NCBI RefSeq assembly: GCF_050122995.1
Contig: NZ_JBNLIA010000008.1
Coordinates: forward strand, 55,514-119,513
DNA: 64,000 nucleotides
Reading direction: 5' to 3'
From: Haloparvum alkalitolerans
GTDB taxonomy: Archaea; Halobacteriota; Halobacteria; Halobacteriales; Haloferacaceae
The notes below the pieces were generated by a model. It did not search any database and had not been told where the DNA came from. It saw only the letters and a list, made by a program, of their open reading frames with translations. A program made the translations under genes and the position numbers. Numbering within the stretch: the stretch's first letter is position 1; each line of letters starts with the position of its first letter. This document shows, one piece after another, positions 1-8,914 of this stretch.

Positions 1-893
1 TTGAGGTTGTTCTTGACGGCCTCCCGCTTGAGCTCCTGGATGTGCTCGGTGAGCGGGATGTCCTTCGGGCAGACGTTCGTGCAGGAGAACTGGGTCTGAC
101 AGCGCCAGACGCCGTGTTCCTGTTCGAGGATCTCCAGCCGCTTCTGTTTCATCTCCTCGCCCTCCCGTTCGTCCATCGCGAAGCGGTACGCCTTGTTGAT
201 CGCCGCCGGCCCGAGGTACTCGTTGTCTCCGGCCGCGATGTTACAGGAGGACATACACGCGCTACACCAGATACAGCGCGTGGACATCTTCACCTTCTCG
301 CGGTTCTCCCGGCTCTGTCGCTGTTCCTCCAGTTCCTCGTCGGGAAGGTCGTCGGTCTGGAAGTACGGCTCGACCGCCTCCATCTGCTCGTAGAAGTGCT
401 CCATGTCGACGACCAGGTCCTTCACGACGTCCGCGTGCGGCAGCGGCTCGATCCGGATCGGCGTCTCCATATCCAAGTCCGACAGCTGGGTCTTACAGCC
501 CAGGCGCTGAGAACCGTCCACGAACAGGGCGTCGGAGCCGCAGATCGCCTGCCGGCAGGAGTGCCGGAAGGTGAGCGAGGAGTCGTAGGTGTCCCGCGCG
601 TACATCAGCGCGTCGAGGACGGTCATCCCCTTCTCGTAGGGGACGTGAAAGTCGTCGAAGCGGGGCTCCTGTTTGCCCTCCACCTCGGGGTCGTACCGGA
701 AGACCTTGAGGTGGACCGTGTTCTCGTCGGCCTCCGCGGCCGCCTCCGCCTCGGCGTCCGCCTGTGCGCGTTCGGCCGCGCGCTCCTGCTTCTCGGCGCG
801 GCGGCGGTCGCCGGCGGAGGGCGCCTCGGCCGGCGCGTCCTCCGTGCTCGTTTCGCTCGTCTCGTCCGTGGTCTGTGGTGCGTCCGTACTCAT
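1..893 (-). CDS. sdhB: Succinate dehydrogenase iron-sulfur subunit (3' end off window)
   Basis: This is the electron-transfer subunit of succinate dehydrogenase (complex II), carrying electrons from the flavoprotein to the membrane anchor. After an acidic, Ala/Glu-rich N-terminal extension of about 55 residues come the 2Fe-2S ferredoxin motif (CRQAICGSDALFVDG) and, further on, the ferredoxin-type cluster region (CIWCSACMSSCN, then CTNVCPKDIP). The start ATG at 893 lies 1 base after the stop of sdhD, so the genes are co-transcribed in the order sdhC-sdhD-sdhB. The stop codon, and presumably sdhA, lie left of base 1, so the protein is seen only in part (about 297 codons). The identification is firm. 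Confidence 0.96.
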   Translation of the reverse strand, partial: MSTDAPQTTDETSETSTEDAPAEAPSAGDRRRAEKQERAAERAQADAEAEAAAEADENTVHLKVFRYDPEVEGKQEPRFDDFHVPYEKGMTVLDALMYARDTYDSSLTFRHSCRQAICGSDALFVDGSQRLGCKTQLSDLDMETPIRIEPLPHADVVKDLVVDMEHFYEQMEAVEPYFQTDDLPDEELEEQRQSRENREKVKMSTRCIWCSACMSSCNIAAGDNEYLGPAAINKAYRFAMDEREGEEMKQKRLEILEQEHGVWRCQTQFSCTNVCPKDIPLTEHIQELKREAVKNNL

Positions 894-894
894 G

Positions 895-1266
895 TCAGTA
901 GATCCCGATTCCGGCCCACGCGTTCGCGGTGCGGATCCCCTGTGCGATCAGGAGGACGCTCGCGGCGATCAGCGTCCACTTGACCGCGGTGCGTTTGGTG
1001 CCCGACAGGCCCTGATTGATCAGCGCGTTGTAGACGCCGTTGACGCCGTGGAACGTCGCCGTGATCAGGAACAGCACCATCAGCGAGTAGTAGCTCCACG
1101 TCTCCATGCGGCCGGCGCTCATCAGGAACGACACCTCGTCCGCGTGGTGGACGAAGTGGAGCAGGAAGAAGTGGAACGCCAACACGCCGATCAGGAACGC
1201 GGCCGTGATCCGCTGGAGGAGCCACGAGGTCCCGCCCGGCGTGAACGAGGAGTAGCGTTCGGCCAT
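895..1266 (-). CDS. sdhD: Succinate dehydrogenase membrane anchor subunit
   Basis: A 123-residue hydrophobic protein with three predicted membrane helices (about residues 18-40, 58-78 and 95-115). It is the second, smaller membrane anchor of complex II and helps bind quinone. Conserved positions include H32 and H36 in the first helix region and the segment ATFHGVNGVYN in the second, which carries a candidate haem/quinone-site His. It sits between sdhC (1 base upstream) and sdhB (1 base downstream), the usual haloarchaeal order, and this context supports the assignment more than sequence length does. Confidence 0.92.
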   Translation of the reverse strand: MAERYSSFTPGGTSWLLQRITAAFLIGVLAFHFFLLHFVHHADEVSFLMSAGRMETWSYYSLMVLFLITATFHGVNGVYNALINQGLSGTKRTAVKWTLIAASVLLIAQGIRTANAWAGIGIY

Positions 1267-1267
1267 C

Positions 1268-1693
1268 TCAGAAGGCCCCCGCGATGAACGTCGGCACTGA
1301 CGCGACGGTGATCGCTCCCGTCAGGATCAGCGACGCGTAGAAGCTCTTGTCTTGCGATTCCAGCCCGATGCCGAGGTCCACGAGCAGGAGCCGCGTCCCG
1401 TTCAGGATGTGGAACACGGCCACCGCGAGCAGCCCGACCTCGAGGATCCGAACGAGGAGCAGGTCCTCCAGCGTGACGATCGTCTGCGTGTAGACGTCCT
1501 CGCCCGCCGTCAGCACTGCTTCCTCGGCCCCCGCCGCCGGGATCGCGGTACTCAACACGGCAATATGGGTGAACAGATAGCCCACAAGCACCCAGCCGGT
1601 GAACTTGTGGAAGATCCAGGCCCACATCCCCGCTGAGAACTCCCGCCACCGGCCGAAGTCCTCGATGAGGCCTCGATTGTACGACTGACTCAT
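1268..1693 (-). CDS. sdhC: Succinate dehydrogenase cytochrome b556 subunit
   Basis: A 141-residue protein with three membrane helices, the larger anchor of complex II. The C-terminal helix region carries the family motif FHILNGTRLLLVDLG, whose His is the likely axial haem b ligand; a second His cluster lies in HKFTGW near residue 29. I chose the ATG at 1693 (MSQSYNRG) over the much longer upstream open frame, which is antisense to other genes. It is the first gene of sdhCDB. No clear TATA box was confirmed upstream. Confidence 0.94.
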   Translation of the reverse strand: MSQSYNRGLIEDFGRWREFSAGMWAWIFHKFTGWVLVGYLFTHIAVLSTAIPAAGAEEAVLTAGEDVYTQTIVTLEDLLLVRILEVGLLAVAVFHILNGTRLLLVDLGIGLESQDKSFYASLILTGAITVASVPTFIAGAF

Positions 1694-1788
1694 GCCGTAT
1701 GCGGGTCGGTCCCGCGGTGGTTTAGTAGTTTCTAACACGGCGTGTGGCGCGCGGTCCGACCGGGTCGGCACCGTCGCCGCGCCGTCGC

Positions 1789-2814
1789 CTATGCGCCGCG
1801 GGCGTCCGCGGGCGCCTGTTCGGCCTCGACCACGCGGCGGGTCGGCTCGTCCAGCTCGACGAGGTGACAGAGGGGGTTGCCCGGATAGACGACGGGGTTC
1901 TCCAGCACGCCGACCAGCAGTCCCGTGAACGGCGCGGCCACCGGCTCGTTGTCGTCCTTGAACGGGTTGGTGATCGTGGCGATGCGGTCGCCCTCGCGGA
2001 CCAGCGCGCCGGAGTCGTAGTGCATGTCCACGATGCCGCCCGCGTCCGCGCGGATCCACGTCTTCTCGTCCGAGCCGGCGATGATCGTGCGCCACCCCGG
2101 CCACCGGACCGACGACTGCTCCAGCAGGCCGTACTCCGCGAAGGCGGACTCGACGCCCGCGAGCGCCGCGTCGATCAGGCCGCGCTGGAACCGGTGGGCC
2201 TCGCCCATCTCGACGGTTATCGTGGGGATCCCGGCCGCGGTCGCCTCCCCGCGGAGCGTCCCCGAGGGGCCCTCGCTGTCGATCACGACGTTCGATCCGA
2301 ACGCCATCCCGAGCCGGTGGACGTCCTCGTCGGCCATGTCCGCGCGGACGTGGAGCATGTTCGTCCGACCGCGCGTGGACGTGTGGAAGTCGATGCCGAG
2401 GTCGCACGGCTCGACGAAGTTCGTGAATATCTGGTGGGCCATCCGCTTGGAGCTCGTCGACCCCGCACGTCCCGGGAACGACCGGTTCAGGTCGCGGTCG
2501 TAGACGGGCAGGTAGCGCTGCTGGGCCAGGAAGCCCGGCACGTTGAGCACGGGGAGACAGACGATGGTCCCCGCCAGCTCCGAGAGGTCCCACTCGTGGG
2601 CCACCTCCCGGACGACCTCGATGCCGTTCAGCTCGTCCCCGTGGGCGGCCGCCGACAGAAACGCGGTCGGCCCGTCGCGCTCGCCGTTGATGATCGTCAC
2701 GGGGATCCGGACGGGGTCGCCGAGGTACGTCTCGCTGATGCCGTATCGCAGGTTCTGGGTCTCACCCGGCGCGACCGCACCGCCGTTGTAGGTGAAGGAC
2801 CCGTCGTCGCTCAT
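1789..2814 (-). CDS. M14-family succinylglutamate desuccinylase/aspartoacylase-like amidohydrolase
   Basis: A 341-residue zinc-dependent deacylase of the AstE/AspA branch of the M14 carboxypeptidase fold. The zinc site is visible: H58 and E61 in AAHGDELNG and H144 in DFHTSTRG. E202 and E205 in the VEMGE segment are candidates for the catalytic Glu. The C-terminal ~100 residues form a beta-rich segment typical of the family. The start follows a TATA-like box (ATATATA, about 2840-2846), placing the transcript start at or next to the ATG. It is divergent from the SDR gene and lies 1 kb from the RimK-protease fusion; amide-bond hydrolases of this type often accompany RimK-like ligases. The substrate cannot be read from sequence. 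Confidence 0.85.
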   Translation of the reverse strand: MSDDGSFTYNGGAVAPGETQNLRYGISETYLGDPVRIPVTIINGERDGPTAFLSAAAHGDELNGIEVVREVAHEWDLSELAGTIVCLPVLNVPGFLAQQRYLPVYDRDLNRSFPGRAGSTSSKRMAHQIFTNFVEPCDLGIDFHTSTRGRTNMLHVRADMADEDVHRLGMAFGSNVVIDSEGPSGTLRGEATAAGIPTITVEMGEAHRFQRGLIDAALAGVESAFAEYGLLEQSSVRWPGWRTIIAGSDEKTWIRADAGGIVDMHYDSGALVREGDRIATITNPFKDDNEPVAAPFTGLLVGVLENPVVYPGNPLCHLVELDEPTRRVVEAEQAPADARGA

Positions 2815-2934
2815 GCTCGCTCGGAGCACGGCCGCGGGGATATATATGGCGACCGCGGGACCGCGGCGGTCGGCGCCAGCGACCCCGATCCGCCCGGCCG
2901 TGACTTTGAGGGAGCGACCGGCCCAAGCGTCGGT

Positions 2935-3690
2935 ATGATCGACCTCACGGACCGAACGGTCGTCGTCACCGGCGGGGCGTCGGGCATCGGCCGCGCGACC
3001 TGTCTGCACGCCGCCGAGCGGGGCGCGGACGTGGTCGTGGCGGACGTGCGCGAGGAACCGCGGCTCGACGGGACCCCCACGCACGAGCGGGTTCCCGCGG
3101 AGACCGACCGCGACGCCGCGTTCGTGGAGTGCGACGTGACCGTCCCCGCGGACCTGGACCGGGCCGCCGCGGCCGCGGACCGGTTCGGCGGGCTGGACGG
3201 CTTCGTCAACAACGCCGGCATCTTCCGGCGCGAGGCGTACGCGGCGGTCGACGAGGCCGACTACGACGCGATGATGGACGTCAACGCCAAGGGGACCTTC
3301 TTCGGCGGCCAGGCGGCCGCCCGCCACATGGACGCGGGGGCGATCGTCAACGTCTCCAGCGTCGCCGCCGGCCACGGCAACGCCGACCACCCCGTCTACG
3401 ACGGCGCGAAGGCCGCCGTCTCGAACTTCACGAAGTCGATGGCCGACGCCTTCGCCCCCGAGATCCGGGTCAACGCGGTCCGACCGGGCGTGATCGAGAC
3501 CGCGATGACCACCGAGGACGTGCCCACCGTCGGCGCCGAGCGCGAGGAACGCTACGAGGGCGAGATCCCCGCGGAGCGGTTCGGCGACCCCGCGGACGTG
3601 GCGCGGGCGGTCTGTTACCTGCTGAGCGACGAGGCCGATTACGTGACCGGCACGGAGCTGGTCGTCGACGGCGGCCTCTCGGCGGTCTGA
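2935..3690 (+). CDS. SDR-family NAD(P)-dependent oxidoreductase
   Basis: A 251-residue classical short-chain dehydrogenase/reductase. The N-terminal glycine motif TGGASGIGRA binds the dinucleotide. NNAG is present, the catalytic Ser is in NVSSVA, and the YxxxK pair is in YDGAK. The C-terminal segment ends in VDGGLSAV, as in many 3-oxoacyl-reductase-like or sugar-dehydrogenase-like members. A D at the end of beta-2 (VADVR) suggests NAD rather than NADP, which is inference. The start ATG at 2935 follows a weak TATA-like ACTTTGA by about 30 bases. The substrate is unknown. Confidence 0.88.
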   Translation: MIDLTDRTVVVTGGASGIGRATCLHAAERGADVVVADVREEPRLDGTPTHERVPAETDRDAAFVECDVTVPADLDRAAAAADRFGGLDGFVNNAGIFRREAYAAVDEADYDAMMDVNAKGTFFGGQAAARHMDAGAIVNVSSVAAGHGNADHPVYDGAKAAVSNFTKSMADAFAPEIRVNAVRPGVIETAMTTEDVPTVGAEREERYEGEIPAERFGDPADVARAVCYLLSDEADYVTGTELVVDGGLSAV

Positions 3691-3819
3691 GCGGACGGAG
3701 TCCGACGGTTCGGCCGACCGGTCTCTCGGGGGCCGACCGGCGGTGCGGCCGCGGCCGATCGTTTCCGCGATCCGAGGGAATAACTGAGGAGTTTTTACCG
3801 TCCCGTCCGACGACCACGT

Positions 3820-5169
3820 ATGACGACAGATCCGGTGCGGGTGGGTGTGCTGTCGCTGCACAACAGCAAGGAGACGAAGGCGATCCTCAACGCGGTCGAG
3901 GACCTCGGTCACGAGCCGGTGTGGCTCAGACAGGAGAACGCCGCGATTTCGGTCGAAGACGGCGAGGTGACGGTCGAGCCGGATGTCGACGTCGTCGCCA
4001 ACCGGCTGCTGCTGTCGAACACCGAACAGCCAGCGGAACTGCTCGGGCTGGCCTCGACGTTCGAGCGCATTCTGCCGATGCTCAACGAGCCCGAGAGCGT
4101 GCTGGGGGCGGTTCACAAGTTCGCGACCGCGGCGACGCTCGCCGACTGGAACATCCGCGTTCCCGACGCCCTGCTCGCGCTCTCGAACGACCGGCTCAAC
4201 GAGGACCGCGAGCGGTTCGGCGACGTGGGCGTCTACAAGACGGCCATCGGCACCCACGGCGGCGGCACGTGGAAGGTGGACCTCACCGAACGCGTTAACC
4301 CGAAGGTCGGCAACCGGCAGGCGTTCCTCCAGAGGCTGATCGAGCGCGACTCGGAGAAACACCGCGACCTCCGAGTGTACACGGTCGGCGACGAGATCGT
4401 CGGCGCCATGTACCGCTACGCGCCCGAGGGCGACTGGCGGACGAACGTCGCGCTCGGCGGCGCCGTCGAGGACGCGACCGACGACATGCCCGAGGAGGCG
4501 GCCGAGACCGCGCTCTACGCGGCCGAGGTGATGGAACTCGACTACGCCGGCGTCGACCTCGTGGAGGGGTACGACGGCTGGTACGTGCTGGAGGTGAACC
4601 CGACCGCGGGGTTCAAGGGGCTGTTCAAGGCAACGGGTCGGAGCCCGGCGCCGTACATCGCCAAACACGCCATCGAGCGAGTCGGCGGCGAGGTCGACGA
4701 CGAGGACGTCGAGCGGATCGCCGGACAGCTCGACGACTCCCGTCCTGCCTCGGCGCCGGAGCCGAAGGCGACCCCGGACGAGCTCCCGATGATCGGCTAC
4801 ATCGAGGAGGTCGTCGTCACGGGGACCTCCGGCTCCACGCAGGCGCTGGCGAAGTCCGACACCGGCGCGACTCGGACCAGCATCGACACGAAGCTGGCGG
4901 CCGAGATCGGCGCCGGCCCGATCAAGAGCATGACGCGCGTGAAGTCCGGCAGCGTGAAGTCCGGCAAGGCGCGGCCGGTCGTCGACCTGGTCATCGGCAT
5001 CGGCGGCAACCAGCACACCGTCACCGCGAGCGTCGAGGACCGGAGCCACATGGACTACCCGCTCCTCCTCGGCCGCGACATCCTCGAGAACTACCGCGTC
5101 GACGTGCGTCGCCGCGCCGACGCGGACGCACAGGAGGAGAAGGAAGTGAAGCGGTACATCGAGGAGTAG
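3820..5169 (+). CDS. RimK-type ATP-grasp ligase fused to a retropepsin-like (ATP-dependent zinc protease) domain
   Basis: A 449-residue two-domain protein. Residues 1 to about 290 are a RimK/LysX-type ATP-grasp carboxylate-amine ligase, with a glycine-rich loop (AIGTHGGGTWK) and the magnesium/ATP segment ending VLEVNPTAGFKGL. After an acidic, Pro-rich linker, residues about 320-449 form a retropepsin-like domain (family PF05618, called ATP-dependent zinc protease) with the DTGA active-site motif at D347 and LLLGRDIL near the end. Fusion of a peptide ligase to an aspartyl-protease-like fold suggests building and trimming of amino-acid tags on a protein or small molecule. The TATA-like box at about 3791-3799 makes the ATG at 3820 leaderless. 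The target is unknown. Confidence 0.87.
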   Translation: MTTDPVRVGVLSLHNSKETKAILNAVEDLGHEPVWLRQENAAISVEDGEVTVEPDVDVVANRLLLSNTEQPAELLGLASTFERILPMLNEPESVLGAVHKFATAATLADWNIRVPDALLALSNDRLNEDRERFGDVGVYKTAIGTHGGGTWKVDLTERVNPKVGNRQAFLQRLIERDSEKHRDLRVYTVGDEIVGAMYRYAPEGDWRTNVALGGAVEDATDDMPEEAAETALYAAEVMELDYAGVDLVEGYDGWYVLEVNPTAGFKGLFKATGRSPAPYIAKHAIERVGGEVDDEDVERIAGQLDDSRPASAPEPKATPDELPMIGYIEEVVVTGTSGSTQALAKSDTGATRTSIDTKLAAEIGAGPIKSMTRVKSGSVKSGKARPVVDLVIGIGGNQHTVTASVEDRSHMDYPLLLGRDILENYRVDVRRRADADAQEEKEVKRYIEE

Positions 5170-5379
5170 GTCCCGGCGTTCGACCGTTCGCGGAGCACCG
5201 CGCGAGCCTTTTTGTCCGATACCGCGCCACCCGTCCCGTGACCTGACGACGCGCTCCGCGGCGAACTCGGCGGGCGTCCGGCGCACCGCCGCGGAGTCTG
5301 ACGGTCGCGGACTCCCGGATCCGCGGGCGACCGAAGCGCCGGCTGTTCGCCACGCCCGAACCGCTGTCGGGGCCTCCGG

Positions 5380-6006
5380 TCAGTTCTCGTAGGCCGCCCA
5401 GATGTACCGCGTCCCGTAGCTCCGGTAGGGGCGCCACCGGTCGCCGATCTCCCGCATCTCCGCCCGCGAGAGCTCCGCGCCGTCCGCGTACACCTGCTCG
5501 ATCCCCTTCCGCACCGCCAGGTCGCCCAGCGGCAGCACGTCCTCGCGCCCGAGGACGAAGATCAGGAACATGTCCGCGGTCCACGCGCCCACGCCGCGGA
5601 TCGCGGTCAACTCCTCGCGAACCTCGCCGTCCGAGAGCCCCGTCAACCGGTCGCGCGAGAGGCCGTCCTCGCCCTCGAACGCCGCGGCCGCCGATCGGAG
5701 ATAGTCGACCTTCGTCCCGCTGAGCCCCGCCTCGCGGAGCGCGTCCTCGTCGGCCGACAGCACCGCGGCCGGCGTCACCTCGTCGTCCAGCAGGGCGAAC
5801 GCGCGGTCCCGGATCGCGTCCGCGGAGGCCGTCGAGAGCTGTTGGTTGATGATCGAGACGAAGAGCCGCCGGAACGGGTCCGCCGCCGGTTCGACCGACA
5901 GCGGGCCGTGTCTGTCCACCAGCGGCGCCAGCGTCTCGTCGCTCCGCAGCGTCGCGGCCACGTCGGGGTCGAGCGCCTCCGCCGAGTCCGGATCGTCGGT
6001 CGTCAC
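5380..6006 (-). CDS. alkA: DNA-3-methyladenine glycosylase II-like (HhH-GPD) base-excision enzyme
   Basis: About 208 residues of the HhH-GPD superfamily, which removes alkylated bases from DNA. The helix-hairpin-helix is IRGVGAWTADMFLIF, and the catalytic Asp follows in VLPLGD. The N-terminal helical segment (FVSIINQQLST) matches the AlkA subgroup. I chose the GTG at 6006 (VTTDDPDS); a TTG at 6033 would add 9 residues and is possible. There is no iron-sulfur Cys cluster at the C-terminus, which separates it from Nth/MutY. It stands alone, convergent with the RimK fusion. Confidence 0.86.
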   Translation of the reverse strand: MTTDDPDSAEALDPDVAATLRSDETLAPLVDRHGPLSVEPAADPFRRLFVSIINQQLSTASADAIRDRAFALLDDEVTPAAVLSADEDALREAGLSGTKVDYLRSAAAAFEGEDGLSRDRLTGLSDGEVREELTAIRGVGAWTADMFLIFVLGREDVLPLGDLAVRKGIEQVYADGAELSRAEMREIGDRWRPYRSYGTRYIWAAYEN

Positions 6007-6132
6007 GGTCGGAATTCGGGGAGCGACGCTCAAACCCCTTTCGCGGCCGTCCGGCCACGAGAAGAAACTTCTTCATCGTTGTTCGTTTCAAAAAGGGAAA
6101 CGTTGAACCGCGGCGCCGCCGACCGCCCGCAC

Positions 6133-8112
6133 ATGGAGATCGAAGACGTCGAGCGGGTCACCGTCCTCGGCGCCGGAAACATGGGCCACGGTATCGCCGA
6201 AGTCGCCGCGCTCGCGGGCTACGAGGTCGTGATGCGCGACATCAAGGAGGAGTTCGTGGAGAACGGCTACGAGCAGATCGAGTGGTCGCTCGACAAACTC
6301 GCCGAGAAGGACCAGATCTCGTCGGCCGACGCGGAGGCCGCGCTCGACCGCGTCACGCCGCTGGTCGACGTGGAGGAGGCGGTCGCGGACGCCGACGTGG
6401 TGATCGAGGCCGTCCCCGAGAAGATGGAGATCAAGAAGGACGTGTACGCGGAGATCGAACAGTACGCGCCCGACGAGGCGGTCTTCGCCACGAACACTTC
6501 CAGCCTCTCGATCACGGAGCTCTCTGAGGTCACCGACCGGCCCGCGCAGTTCTGCGGGATGCACTTCTTCAACCCGCCGGTCCGGATGCAGCTCGTCGAG
6601 GTCATCTCCGGCGCACACACCGACGACGCGGTGCTCGACCTGATCGAGGACCTCGCCGAGGAGATGGGCAAGACGCCCGTCAGGGTCCGGAAGGACAGCC
6701 CCGGCTTCATCGTCAACCGCATCCTGGTTCCGCTGATGAACGAGGCGGCGTGGATCGTCGAGTCCGGCGACGCCACCATCGAGCAGGTCGACTCCACGAC
6801 CAAGTTCGAGATGGGCCTCCCGATGGGCTCGTTCGAGCTCGCGGACCAGGTCGGGATCGACGTCGGCTATCACGTCCTCGACTACATGCACTCGGAGTTG
6901 GGCGAGGCCTATCGCCCGTGTCCCCTGCTCGTCGAGAAGGTCGAGAAGGACGAGCTCGGCAAGAAGGCCGGCAAGGGGTTCTACGACTACGAGAACGGCG
7001 GCGTCGACATCCCGACGGACGCCGCGCGCGACGACGTGCGCGACCGCCTGCTCGCGGTCATGGCCAACGAGGTCGCGGGCCTGATCGCGAACGACGTGGC
7101 CGACGCCGAGGCGATCGACCGCGCGGTGATGCTCGGCGCCGGGTTCCCGGACGGGCCGGCGAAGCTGGCCGACAGCGCGGGGCTCGACGGGCTCGTCGAC
7201 ACCCTCGACGAGCTCCACGAGGCGACCGGCGAGGCGCGCTACGAGGCCGTCGACTACCTCCGCGAGGCCGCGGCCGCGGGCGGCTTCTACGGCGCGGACG
7301 ACGCGGACGGGAACGGTCCCGACGGGGCGGACTACGACACGCTCGAGGTGAGCGTCGAGGACCGCGTCGGCCGGATCACGCTCGACCGCCCGCACCGGAT
7401 GAACACGATAAGCGCCGAGCTGCTCGACGAGCTCGCGGACGCCATCGACGCGCTCGACGCGGACGACGACGTGCGGGCGATCCTGCTCACGGGCGCCGGC
7501 GACCGCGCGTTCTCCGCGGGCGCCGACGTACAGAGCATGGCGGCCGGCGGCGCCGACCCCATCTCCGCGGTCGAGCTCTCCCGGAAGGGCCAGGAGACGT
7601 TCGGCAAGCTGGAGGAGTCGGACAAGCCGGTCGTCGCGGGCATCGACGGCTACTGTCTCGGCGGCGGCATGGAGCTCGCGACCTGCGCGGACTTCCGGGT
7701 CGCCTCCGCGCGCTCCGAGCTCGGCCAGCCGGAGCACAACCTCGGCCTCCTGCCCGGCTGGGGCGGCACCCAGCGGCTCGCCCGCATCGTCGGCGAGGGG
7801 CGCGCCAAGGAGATCATCTTCACCGCCGACCGCTACGAGGCGGAGACGCTGGAGGAGTACGGCTTCCTCAACGAGGTCGTCGGGAACGAGGAGCTGGCGG
7901 ACCGCGCGGTCGAACTCGCCGAGGACCTCGCCGCGGGCCCGCCGATCGCACAGAAGTACACCAAGCGCGCGATGCACGCCGGCCGGACCGACGCCGAGGC
8001 CGGCCTCCAGGTGGAGTCCCAGGCGTTCGGCCACCTGATGAACACGGACGACCTGATGGAGGGCGTCACGGCGTTCATGGGCGACGGCGAACCGGAGTTC
8101 GAGGGGAAGTAG
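6133..8112 (+). CDS. 3-hydroxyacyl-CoA dehydrogenase / enoyl-CoA hydratase fusion (fatty-acid beta-oxidation)
   Basis: A 659-residue fused beta-oxidation enzyme. Residues 1 to about 390 are an NAD-dependent 3-hydroxyacyl-CoA dehydrogenase: GAGNMGHGIAEVAA dinucleotide motif, catalytic-region HFFNPPVRMQLVEV and the C-terminal helical domain. Residues about 405-659 are a crotonase-fold enoyl-CoA hydratase: oxyanion-hole GAGDRAFSAGADV, GLLPGWGGTQRLAR and the C-terminal AHAGRTD-like tail. The order, dehydrogenase first, is the reverse of bacterial FadB and is typical of archaea. The conserved catalytic Glu region of the hydratase (QPEHNLGLLPG) is intact. The ATG at 6133 follows an A-rich stretch about 35 bases upstream. 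Confidence 0.92.
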   Translation: MEIEDVERVTVLGAGNMGHGIAEVAALAGYEVVMRDIKEEFVENGYEQIEWSLDKLAEKDQISSADAEAALDRVTPLVDVEEAVADADVVIEAVPEKMEIKKDVYAEIEQYAPDEAVFATNTSSLSITELSEVTDRPAQFCGMHFFNPPVRMQLVEVISGAHTDDAVLDLIEDLAEEMGKTPVRVRKDSPGFIVNRILVPLMNEAAWIVESGDATIEQVDSTTKFEMGLPMGSFELADQVGIDVGYHVLDYMHSELGEAYRPCPLLVEKVEKDELGKKAGKGFYDYENGGVDIPTDAARDDVRDRLLAVMANEVAGLIANDVADAEAIDRAVMLGAGFPDGPAKLADSAGLDGLVDTLDELHEATGEARYEAVDYLREAAAAGGFYGADDADGNGPDGADYDTLEVSVEDRVGRITLDRPHRMNTISAELLDELADAIDALDADDDVRAILLTGAGDRAFSAGADVQSMAAGGADPISAVELSRKGQETFGKLEESDKPVVAGIDGYCLGGGMELATCADFRVASARSELGQPEHNLGLLPGWGGTQRLARIVGEGRAKEIIFTADRYEAETLEEYGFLNEVVGNEELADRAVELAEDLAAGPPIAQKYTKRAMHAGRTDAEAGLQVESQAFGHLMNTDDLMEGVTAFMGDGEPEFEGK

Positions 8113-8163
8113 TTCCGGTCCGCGGTTCGGCTTTTTTTACTCAGGGCGGTGGAGACGTCGACG

Positions 8164-8865
8164 ATGGCGAAACGGTATCGGAGCGGTTGGTGGCTCGAGC
8201 TGAAGTATCACCGGGAGGGGTGGACACAGGCCGAAATTGCGGACGAGTGCGGCGTGTCCGCTCGGACGGTCCGAAAGTGGATGGAGAGGCGGGGGATAGA
8301 GACGAGGGATCTCGTCGGTGAGGACCACCCGCTGTACGGGACGAGTCGCGACGACGACGTGAGACGACGAATCGCGGAGACAATGGCGGGGCGAGAGTTC
8401 TCCGAGGATGAACGGAAACGACTCGCGGAGGGCCAGCGCGGGCGGACGCTCACACGTTCGACGCGCGAGAAGATCGGCGAGGCGCTCTCGGGTCGTCAGC
8501 TTCCCGAGTCGACGCGGCAGAAAATGAGCGAGTCGCGGTCGGGTCGCTCGAACCCGATGTGGCGAGGCGGAGGGACCCTCAGATACGGACCCGGCTGGAC
8601 GCGGGCACGTCGCGAGGCCCGGTCGCGGACGTCCGCTTGCGCCAACTGCGGGCACGATGGGGACGAATACCGACTCGAGGTCCACCACATCGTTCCGGTC
8701 CGGCTTTTCGACCGATCGGACACCCATCAACTCAGCGATGCACACGTACAGGGCAATCTCGTCGTGCTCTGCAAACGGTGTCACGCTCGGGCCGAACACG
8801 GCGACCTCTCCTTCGAACCCTCTCTCGAAACCGACATCCCTGAGGGGTACGACGAGTTGAATTGA
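8164..8865 (+). CDS. HNH endonuclease with HTH and NUMOD3-like DNA-binding segments
   Basis: A 233-residue free-standing nuclease. Residues about 8-45 form a helix-turn-helix (WTQAEIADECGVSARTVRKW). Residues about 60-125 hold three near-repeats of the type RxFSEDERKRLAEGQRGR, STREKIGEALSGRQ and TRQKMSESRSGRSNP, which match the NUMOD3 DNA-recognition motif of homing endonucleases. The C-terminal HNH domain has CANCG, the catalytic HHIVPV and CKRCHARAEHG. The ATG at 8164 was preferred to the GTG at 8149. Its codon use looks less GC-rich than its neighbours, suggesting acquisition. It ends 49 bases before tRNA-Glu, a favoured site for mobile DNA. Confidence 0.84.
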   Translation: MAKRYRSGWWLELKYHREGWTQAEIADECGVSARTVRKWMERRGIETRDLVGEDHPLYGTSRDDDVRRRIAETMAGREFSEDERKRLAEGQRGRTLTRSTREKIGEALSGRQLPESTRQKMSESRSGRSNPMWRGGGTLRYGPGWTRARREARSRTSACANCGHDGDEYRLEVHHIVPVRLFDRSDTHQLSDAHVQGNLVVLCKRCHARAEHGDLSFEPSLETDIPEGYDELN

Positions 8866-8870
8866 CTGGA

Positions 8871-8879
8871 TTTATATAT
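8871..8879 (+). promoter_or_regulatory. TATA box of tRNA-Glu
   Basis: The sequence TTTATATAT lies 36-44 bases before the mature tRNA 5' end. With archaeal TATA-to-start spacing of about 25 bases, this predicts a precursor with a leader of roughly 10-15 bases. It is the only strong AT-rich run in this gap. Confidence 0.7.
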
Positions 8880-8914
8880 CCATGCTCCCTCCGTCGAGAC
8901 GCGAGAGGGTAATC

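Noticed and set aside
1789..5286. An 1165-codon minus-strand open frame across the M14, SDR and RimK genes
   Set aside because: Only the segment from 2814 down encodes a recognisable family; the rest is antisense to well-supported genes and reflects high GC content.
6004..6033. TTG at 6033 as start of the AlkA gene
   Set aside because: The GTG at 6006 gives a normal N-terminus (VTTDDPDS); TTG is rarely used here. Kept as an alternative in the entry.
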